From NCBI GenBank assembly GCA_031292665.1, contig JARLGR010000267.1, positions 1-62,916 of the forward strand: a stretch of 62,916 nt of DNA, read 5' to 3'. Position 1 is the first letter of the stretch. Each line of letters starts with the position of its first letter. This document shows, one piece after another, positions 59,470 to 62,916 of this stretch. Both the position numbers and the translations under genes were made by a program. The stretch comes from Mycobacterium sp. GTDB lineage: Bacteria > Actinomycetota > Actinomycetes > Mycobacteriales > Mycobacteriaceae. The notes beneath the pieces are model-generated. The model made no database searches. It worked only from the letters and a program-made list of their open reading frames with translations, and was not told the DNA's origin.

Positions 59470-60264
59470 GTGAAAGTCGGGTTCATCGGCGCGGGGCGAA
59501 TGGGGCGGCCGATGGTGGCCCGGCTGGTCGAGGCGGGGCACGATGTCAGGGCGCTGGCCCGCACAGCCGAGAAGCGCAGCGGTCTCGAACAATTGGGTGC
59601 CGAGGTGGTCGACGGCGTCGCCCAGGCCGGTGCAGACGCCGAAGTCGTGGTGGTCTGCGTGTTCAACGACCAACAGGTGCGAGAGGTCTGCCTGGGCAAC
59701 GGGTTGCTGACCACCATTCCGGCCGGCTCGGCGCTGGTGGTGCACACCACGGTGAGCCCGACCACCATGGACGCGATCGCCGCGCGCGCCACCGAGGTCG
59801 ACGTCATTGATGCCGCCGTCAGCGGAGGTCCGCACGACATCGCGGCCGGCCGGCTCACGCTGTTCGTGGGCGGCTCCGACGACGCGGTGACCCAAGTGCA
59901 GCCCGTGTTGGGTTGCTACGGCGATCCCGTACTACACGTCGGGCCGCGCGGCGCCGGCCAGAAGGTGAAGCTGGTCAACAATGCGCTGTTCGCGGGCCAT
60001 ATCGGCTTGCTTGCGGAGGCGGTCCGGCTCGGCGAGCGGCTCGGCGTCCCGGAGTCGGCCCTACTGGCGGCGCTACCACACGGTAGTGCTGACAGCCGGG
60101 TGCTCGACCTCGTCGCGGCACGAGGTTCCGTCTCCTCGTTCACCGAGCTAACCGGTGAGTTCGTCGGCAAAGACCTGGCCGTTGTCCGCGGCATCGCCGA
60201 GGAGCTTGGCGGCGATCTCGGCGTGCTGGACGACGTCATCCAGGCCATCGACGTGGCTGGCTGA
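59470..60264 (+). CDS. 3-hydroxyisobutyrate-type dehydrogenase, copy 3
   Basis: A protein of 264 residues. Rossmann motif GAGRMGRPMV (7-16), catalytic loop AAVSGGPHDIAAG (about 116-128), Lys in GAGQKVKLVNNALFAGH (about 161-177). It is shorter at the C-terminus than copy 1. GTG start, 7 nt after copy 2. It is the last gene of the amidohydrolase-to-dehydrogenase run before the P450 operon. Confidence 0.87.
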   Translation: MKVGFIGAGRMGRPMVARLVEAGHDVRALARTAEKRSGLEQLGAEVVDGVAQAGADAEVVVVCVFNDQQVREVCLGNGLLTTIPAGSALVVHTTVSPTTMDAIAARATEVDVIDAAVSGGPHDIAAGRLTLFVGGSDDAVTQVQPVLGCYGDPVLHVGPRGAGQKVKLVNNALFAGHIGLLAEAVRLGERLGVPESALLAALPHGSADSRVLDLVAARGSVSSFTELTGEFVGKDLAVVRGIAEELGGDLGVLDDVIQAIDVAG

Positions 60265-60320
60265 GTCTGGATTGGCTGCGTTTGGTTCTTTCCGGTTCGT
60301 CCCGAAGCCGCTACCGTTAG

Positions 60321-60348
60321 CGTTACAGTCAGCGAGCCCGCTGTAACG
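60321..60348. promoter_or_regulatory. Inverted repeat before the P450-ferredoxin operon
   Basis: CGTTACAG (60321-60328) pairs with CTGTAACG (60341-60348) across 12 nt, 34 nt before the P450 start. It is unrelated to the 15-bp palindrome, so this P450 may answer to a different regulator. Confidence 0.55.
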
Positions 60349-60382
60349 GTTTCAGCCCGCCCTCGCCGCTGAGGAGGATTCA

Positions 60383-61588
60383 GTGACAAAACCTAAGGTC
60401 GTCTTCGATCCGTTCTCGGAGGACTACTTCGACAATCCGTTCGACATTTACCGACGAATGCGCGAGGAAGCGCCGCTGTATTACGACGAGAAGGAGGACT
60501 TCTACGCGCTGACCCGCCACGAAGACGTGGCGGCCGCGTTCAAAGACTTCGAGACCTACTCCTCGGCGCGTGGTTGCGACCTGGCGATGGTGCGCAAGGG
60601 CATTTCCCCCGAGCAGAAGTCGATCATCTTCATGGATCCGCCGGAACACCGCCATATGCGCAGCCTGCTCAACAAGGCGTTCACCCCGAGGGCCATTCAG
60701 TCGCAGCGGGAAACGGTCATCGAGGTCATCGACAAGTATCTGGGCGCTGCCGATCCCGACCGCTTCGACATTGTCCAGGACTTTTCCGGACCGTTCCCGG
60801 TGGAAGTCATCACCCGGATGGCCGGGGTGCCCGAGGAATACCGCCAGCAGGTGCGGCACTGGATCGACACCAGCCTGCACCGCGAGCCGGGACAGATCGA
60901 GACCAACGAAGCCGGCATGCAGGCCAATATCGAAACCGCCATGTACTACTTCGGCTTGGTGCAGCAGCGGCGCGAGAACCCGCAGGACGACATGATCAGC
61001 AGGCTGATCGCCGCCGAGATCCCCGGCGAAGACGGTCAGCTGCGCAAGCTCGACGATATTGAAATCACCGGATTCGCTACGCTTTTGGGTGGCGCCGGGG
61101 CCGAGACCGTGACCAAGTTGCTCGGCAACGCGGCGGTGATCTTCGCGCGCCACCCAGAACAATGGCAGAAGCTGCTCGACGACCGCAGCAAGATTCCGGG
61201 GGCGGTCGAAGAGCTGCTGCGCTACGAGGGGCCGGTCCAGTACAACGTCCGCTACACCCTCAAAGAGGCACACGTTAGCGGTGGCGTTATCCCCGCGGGC
61301 AAGCCGGTGTTCGTGATCGGCGCCTCGGCGAACCGCGATCCGGAAGCCTTCACCTACGCCGAGACATTCGACATCGAGCGCGACCAGACCGAAGCGCAGC
61401 ACCTCGGGCTCGGGTATGGGATTCACAGTTGCCTGGGCGCAGCGTTGGCCCGCATGGAAAGCGCTATCGCGCTGGACCGACTACTGGACTTCATGCCCCG
61501 CTACGAGGTGGACTGGGACGGCCTTCAGCGCGTCCATATGCAAAACGTCGCGGGCTGGCACACCGTGCCCGTCAAGGTACTTCGGTAA
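60383..61588 (+). CDS. Cytochrome P450
   Basis: A protein of 401 residues. The haem ligand is Cys350 in LGYGIHSCLGAALAR. The I-helix stretch LLGGAGAETVTKLLG (about 232-246) contains Ala-Gly-x-Glu-Thr. The ExxR motif is EELLRYE. GAGGAGG lies before the GTG start. It is followed after 9 nt by a ferredoxin gene, its natural electron donor. The substrate is unknown; the context suggests oxidation of a hydrocarbon or ring that feeds the CoA pathway. Confidence 0.92.
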   Translation: MTKPKVVFDPFSEDYFDNPFDIYRRMREEAPLYYDEKEDFYALTRHEDVAAAFKDFETYSSARGCDLAMVRKGISPEQKSIIFMDPPEHRHMRSLLNKAFTPRAIQSQRETVIEVIDKYLGAADPDRFDIVQDFSGPFPVEVITRMAGVPEEYRQQVRHWIDTSLHREPGQIETNEAGMQANIETAMYYFGLVQQRRENPQDDMISRLIAAEIPGEDGQLRKLDDIEITGFATLLGGAGAETVTKLLGNAAVIFARHPEQWQKLLDDRSKIPGAVEELLRYEGPVQYNVRYTLKEAHVSGGVIPAGKPVFVIGASANRDPEAFTYAETFDIERDQTEAQHLGLGYGIHSCLGAALARMESAIALDRLLDFMPRYEVDWDGLQRVHMQNVAGWHTVPVKVLR

Positions 61589-61597
61589 GGGGTTGGG

Positions 61598-61789
61598 ATG
61601 AGAATCGAAGTCGACTGGGATCTATGCGAAAGCAACGGTGTGTGCATGGGCATCATCCCGGAGGTCTTCCACCTGGGCGAGGACGACATGCTGACCGTCC
61701 TGCAACCGGAAGTCACGCCGGAGAACGAGCGGCAAGTGCGCGAAGCAGTCCGGCAATGCCCCCGGCAGGCCATTTCGATAGTGGACTAG
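61598..61789 (+). CDS. P450-type ferredoxin (Asn variant)
   Basis: A protein of 63 residues with the cluster motif CESNGVC (Asn in the usual second-Cys place) and QCPRQAI. It is directly downstream of the P450 and most likely its redox partner. Confidence 0.9.
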   Translation: MRIEVDWDLCESNGVCMGIIPEVFHLGEDDMLTVLQPEVTPENERQVREAVRQCPRQAISIVD

Positions 61790-61813
61790 CGATCAGCTAA
61801 CGGCCGAAGGCAT

Positions 61814-62107
61814 TCAGAATCCGGCGATGATGACCGCGTTGCAGTCGGCGGCCGCCTGCCGCAGTTTCGCCGCTTTTTGGTAGGCCTCGGACTCGTACCA
61901 CGCGCGGGCGGCGTCCACCGATTCGAATTCGAGCACAATCGTCTGGTCGCCATGCCAGGTGCCCTCGATGACTTCGGGGGCGGTGTCCACCGCGAGAATG
62001 GTGGCGCCCCCCATCGCCGCTCCCGCAGCCTTACCGTAGGCCTTCATGCCCTCCGGATCCTTGATGGCCTCGGTGAGGATGATATACCCCTTCGGCCTCT
62101 TCGCCAC
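61814..62107 (-). CDS. DUF1330 family protein
   Basis: A protein of 97 residues, close to a single ferredoxin-like alpha/beta domain. KGYIILTEAIKDPEGMKAYG at the start and VDTAPEVIEGTWHGDQTIVL in the middle, with SVDAARAWYESEAYQ later, are the standard DUF1330 pattern. The role is unknown; members resemble small ligand-binding or monooxygenase-like proteins. It is downstream of the ferredoxin-P450 pair that runs off the right edge, on the same strand. Confidence 0.85.
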   Translation of the reverse strand: MAKRPKGYIILTEAIKDPEGMKAYGKAAGAAMGGATILAVDTAPEVIEGTWHGDQTIVLEFESVDAARAWYESEAYQKAAKLRQAAADCNAVIIAGF

Positions 62108-62137
62108 TCGAATCTCCTTACCTGCGTGTGTGTTTGA

Positions 62138-62326
62138 TCAAGATGCAGTAATGGCCTGCTCGGGGCAACAGTCAATCGCTTCTTGGGTGGCCGCTTCGAA
62201 GTTCGCTGGGACATCGGAGTCGATCGCCACCGCGTAACCGTCGTCGGTCAGGCTGAACACTTCCGGGCACAACGTGACGCAGACGCCATGACCGCGGCAA
62301 CGCTGGTCGTCGACCGAGACTTTCAT
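62138..62326 (-). CDS. P450-type ferredoxin (His variant)
   Basis: A protein of 62 residues with CRGHGVC (His variant) and CCPEQAI. Its ATG overlaps the stop of the upstream P450 by ATGA, so the two are co-translated, marking it as that P450's redox partner. Confidence 0.9.
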   Translation of the reverse strand: MKVSVDDQRCRGHGVCVTLCPEVFSLTDDGYAVAIDSDVPANFEAATQEAIDCCPEQAITAS

Positions 62327-62916
62327 GCCGGCGTGAACTCCAGGTGCAGCTCCGTGAGGCCGCGCAGGATGTAGGTCGGAACGTATTGGTAGCGGCGGTC
62401 GTTCGCCGGGCCATGGATGCGCTCGTTGATCCTGATGTCCGACGTCCGGTCGAGCAACCGCTCGAGCGCAACCCGGGTCTCGGCACGCGCCAGCGGCGCG
62501 CCGGGGCAGCTGTGGATGCCTCGCCCGAATGCGATGTGCTGGCGGGCGTTCTTGCGGTCCAGATCGAACGTGGTGGGGTCGTCGAACCGGCGCGGATCAC
62601 GGTTGGCGGCCGCCTGCACAATCATCACCGTGGTGCCCGCGGGCAGGTCGACTCCGCCGATGTTGACGGGCACTCGGTTCATCCGGAAGTCACCCTTGAC
62701 CGGGCTCTCGATGCGCAGCGCCTCTTCGATGAAGTTGGGAATGAGGCTGCGGTCCTTGCGTAAAGCCGCCTGGATGTCGGGGCGTTCCCCGATGGTCTGC
62801 AACGCCGCGCCGAGCAGGCGCACGGTGGTCTCCTGCCCAGCCGAGAAAACGTTGCTGGCAACGCGGGCCACGTCCTCGACGTCGGGAACTGAGCCGTCGG
62901 GGAACGTCGCGGTGGC
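62323..62916 (-). CDS. Cytochrome P450, C-terminal part (cut by window edge)
   Basis: Only the last 197 residues are present; the gene continues past the right edge (the frame is open to 62916). Visible are the I-helix SAGQETTVRLLG, the ExxR region EEALRIES and the haem motif FGRGIHSCPGAPLAR. The C-terminal part closely resembles the P450 at 22167 (NRDPRRF, HSCPG, PTYILRGL..LHLEF), so the two are paralogues. It is followed by a ferredoxin overlapping by 4 nt. Confidence 0.92.
   Translation of the reverse strand, partial: ATATFPDGSVPDVEDVARVASNVFSAGQETTVRLLGAALQTIGERPDIQAALRKDRSLIPNFIEEALRIESPVKGDFRMNRVPVNIGGVDLPAGTTVMIVQAAANRDPRRFDDPTTFDLDRKNARQHIAFGRGIHSCPGAPLARAETRVALERLLDRTSDIRINERIHGPANDRRYQYVPTYILRGLTELHLEFTPA

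Noticed and set aside
1..62916. tRNA or rRNA genes, CRISPR arrays, insertion sequences or prophage
   Set aside because: No cloverleaf-like or spaced direct repeat pattern, transposase motif or terminal inverted repeat was recognised by eye.

Overview
The window is chromosomal DNA of a Mycobacterium, most likely a slow-growing non-tuberculous species. The GC content is high and GTG starts are frequent. There is a complete yrbEAB-mceABCDEF operon, Mce-associated membrane proteins, an LpqH-like lipoprotein and a mycofactocin-coupled dehydrogenase. The order pdc / SRPBCC-far / SRPBCC / SRPBCC / dapC / fadA-fadB matches the M. tuberculosis Rv0853c-Rv0860 neighbourhood from memory. Species cannot be fixed from the sequence alone.

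Layout. 1-4644: a cut thiolase with its DUF35 partner, a small monooxygenase-like protein, two F420-type LLM oxidoreductases, a secreted peptide and a FAD monooxygenase. 4762-13808: the conserved fatty-acid block (fadB, fadA, dapC, three SRPBCC genes, far, pdc). 13796-16242: a Bfd-like protein, a duplicated alpha/beta-barrel protein and a first pair of Mce-associated (Mas) proteins. 16589-22132: fadD, an amidohydrolase, a hydrolase remnant, an LpqH-like lipoprotein, a crotonase, an MmpS-like secreted protein and a TetR regulator. 22167-26637: a P450, then oxidase subunits III and IV with two multi-span membrane proteins facing a TetR regulator. 26714-39154: secreted proteins, a second Mas pair and the whole mce operon. 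39532-62916: a large catabolic region with a CaiB CoA-transferase, aldehyde dehydrogenase, SDRs, four P450-type ferredoxins, three P450s (the last cut by the window edge), paired acyl-CoA dehydrogenases, three hydroxyisobutyrate-type dehydrogenases, two amidohydrolases, a Rieske ferredoxin, a NuoF-like flavoprotein and a DUF35-thiolase fusion.

How it fits together. The catabolic genes look like a route that takes up a hydrophobic compound (Mce), hydroxylates it (P450 plus ferredoxin), oxidises and CoA-activates it (SDR, ALDH, CaiB, FadD) and shortens it (acyl-CoA dehydrogenases, crotonase, retro-aldolase-like fusion). The substrate is not known from sequence.

The main discovery is a 15-bp palindrome, roughly GAKAAT-N3-ATTCTC. 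It occurs at eight places, all between genes, mostly 20-60 nt before the start codons of these scattered catabolic units and of one Mas pair. It looks like the operator of one unrecognised regulon. Other points of interest are a 26-bp perfect palindrome controlling a subunit-I-less oxidase-like cluster, a natural DUF35-aldolase fusion, a NuoF-like ferredoxin reductase candidate that has lost a cluster cysteine, an amidohydrolase pair in which one partner lacks the catalytic Asp, and three paralogous SRPBCC genes that each carry a leaderless promoter.
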